Assembly: GCA_021781775.1 (NCBI GenBank)
Contig: JAJXWE010000088.1
Coordinates: 1 to 6,755, forward strand
Direction of reading: 5' to 3'
Length of the DNA stretch: 6,755 bases
Source: Pseudomonadota bacterium
GTDB taxonomy: Bacteria; Pseudomonadota; Gammaproteobacteria; Steroidobacterales; Steroidobacteraceae
The notes beneath the pieces were generated by a model. The model searched no databases. It saw only the letters and a list, made by a program, of their open reading frames with translations, and was not told where the DNA came from. Both the position numbers and the translations under genes were made by a program. Below, in pieces: positions 6,129 through 6,755 of this stretch. Each line of letters starts with the position of its first letter. Positions within the stretch are counted from its first letter, which is position 1.

Positions 6129-6755
6129 TCAACTCTCCTGCTTCTTCAGCAACACGGCTGACAATCCGAGCAGGACGGGTATCGCGATCGCCAAAGGGAG
6201 AAACTCAGCATGAAGATCGGAGAAGTCGAGCGCCTTCGAGAACGCGCCGCGCGAGATCGTCAGGAAATGCGTCGTGGGATAGACCTCGCCGATCAGCCGG
6301 CCCACGCCCGCGAGGGAGGAGACAGGATCGAGCATCCCGGAGAAGCTCGCCGCGGGCAGCAAGGTGAGCACCGCGGTGCCGAACATGGCGGCGATCTGGC
6401 TCCTCATGAAGGTCGAGATCAACAGCCCGATCGCGGTGGCATCGATGACATAGAGCAGCGCGCCCGCCGAGAGCGTGGCGAAACTGCCTTTCAGCGGGAC
6501 ACGGAAGACGGTCACCGCCAGCAGCGTGAGCAGCAGAAAACTCAGCATGGAGAGCACCACGTAGGGCAGTTGCTTGCCGAGCAGGAACTCCAGCCGCGTC
6601 GTGGGCGTGACATAGAAATTGATGATGGAGCCGAGCTCCTTCTCCCGCACGACGCTGAGCGCCGCGAGCATGGCGGGGCTCATCATGAGCAGCAGCGGGA
6701 TGACCGCCGGCACGCTAGACATCTGCCGCTCGACGCGTGGGTGGGAGCGTAAGCG
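6129..6755 (-). CDS. rbbA: RbbA-type ribosome-associated ABC ATPase/permease, C-terminal permease part (5' truncated by window edge)
   Basis: The minus-strand frame is open to the right edge, giving 208 residues that match the C-terminal permease domain of RbbA (about 911 residues in E. coli, with two ABC ATPase domains ahead of the permease). Conserved landmarks, numbered from the edge, are IPLLLMMSPAMLAALSVVREKE (about 19-40) followed by LGSIINFYVTP, then LEFLLGKQLPY, LLISTFMRSQIAAMFGTA, FSGMLDP, IGEVYPTTHFLTISRG, and the terminal LLKKQES. About five hydrophobic segments are visible. An internal ATG at 6722 should not be taken as the start, because homology continues upstream (HPRVERQMSSVPA). 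E. coli RbbA is reported as a ribosome-bound ATPase that is also predicted to be an exporter; which role applies here cannot be told. The missing 5' part, and perhaps a HlyD-like yhiI gene, should lie to the right. Confidence 0.95.
   Translation of the reverse strand, partial: RLRSHPRVERQMSSVPAVIPLLLMMSPAMLAALSVVREKELGSIINFYVTPTTRLEFLLGKQLPYVVLSMLSFLLLTLLAVTVFRVPLKGSFATLSAGALLYVIDATAIGLLISTFMRSQIAAMFGTAVLTLLPAASFSGMLDPVSSLAGVGRLIGEVYPTTHFLTISRGAFSKALDFSDLHAEFLPLAIAIPVLLGLSAVLLKKQES
6135..6139 (-). promoter_or_regulatory. Ribosome-binding site of yhhJ inside the 3' end of rbbA
   Basis: On the minus strand AGGAG ends 9 bp before the yhhJ ATG (6125) and overlaps the last codons of rbbA, whose TGA is at 6131-6129. 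The arrangement indicates translational coupling of the ATPase and permease. Confidence 0.75.

Noticed and set aside
5502..6161. A 219-codon plus-strand open frame opposite yhhJ
   Set aside because: The yhhJ frame matches its family end to end, and the plus frame has no recognisable domain.
6210..6752. A 180-codon plus-strand open frame opposite rbbA, rich in Arg/Glu/Gln
   Set aside because: The opposite strand encodes clear RbbA landmarks throughout. The biased composition is that of an antisense frame.

Overview
The window is GC-rich DNA from what looks like a member of the Pseudomonadota. A gamma- or betaproteobacterial source is the best guess: the rbbA-yhhJ pair on the right matches, from memory, the arrangement of the Escherichia coli genes, and the rest of the gene content fits such a genome. 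No rRNA, tRNA, CRISPR array, transposase or phage gene is visible.

Layout. Bases 1-1182 (+) hold the 3' two-thirds of a fatty acyl-AMP ligase fused to a C-terminal acyl/peptidyl carrier domain, which is an activation-and-loading enzyme for lipid, lipopeptide or polyketide assembly. Bases 1183-2037 are an unusually long stretch (about 855 bp) without a convincing intact gene. It is not featureless. It contains a 29-codon ATGA-overlapping remnant, a weak terminator, a block of paired direct repeats around a perfect hairpin, a longer-range 8-bp stem, and a compact unit of a perfect 10-bp stem with a C7-containing loop followed by a strong Rho-independent terminator. The last unit reads like a small RNA gene. 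A minus-strand 50-codon ORF that resembles the first half of a CBS domain follows.

Bases 2038-4473 (+) encode a compact, complete P-type cation ATPase with a PEELP motif in TM4. It is followed 90 bp later, on the same strand, by a universal stress protein gene (4564-4966). That gene's N-terminal strand and C-terminal nucleotide-binding half lie in different frames with part of the middle missing, so it is called a pseudogene. Bases 5004-6125 (-) encode a YhhJ-like ABC-2 permease, translationally coupled to the upstream rbbA gene. Only the C-terminal permease part of rbbA (6129-6755, -) is in the window.

How the genes fit together. The acyl ligase belongs to a biosynthetic operon coming from the left. 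The ATPase, the Usp remnant and the possible CBS fragment are the sort of genes often found together in stress or low-oxygen clusters (inference). RbbA-YhhJ would form an ABC exporter, or a ribosome-associated ATPase with its permease, extending to the right. The region 1183-2037 looks like an eroded junction between unrelated operons that now carries a candidate sRNA, and it is the most interesting part of the window.
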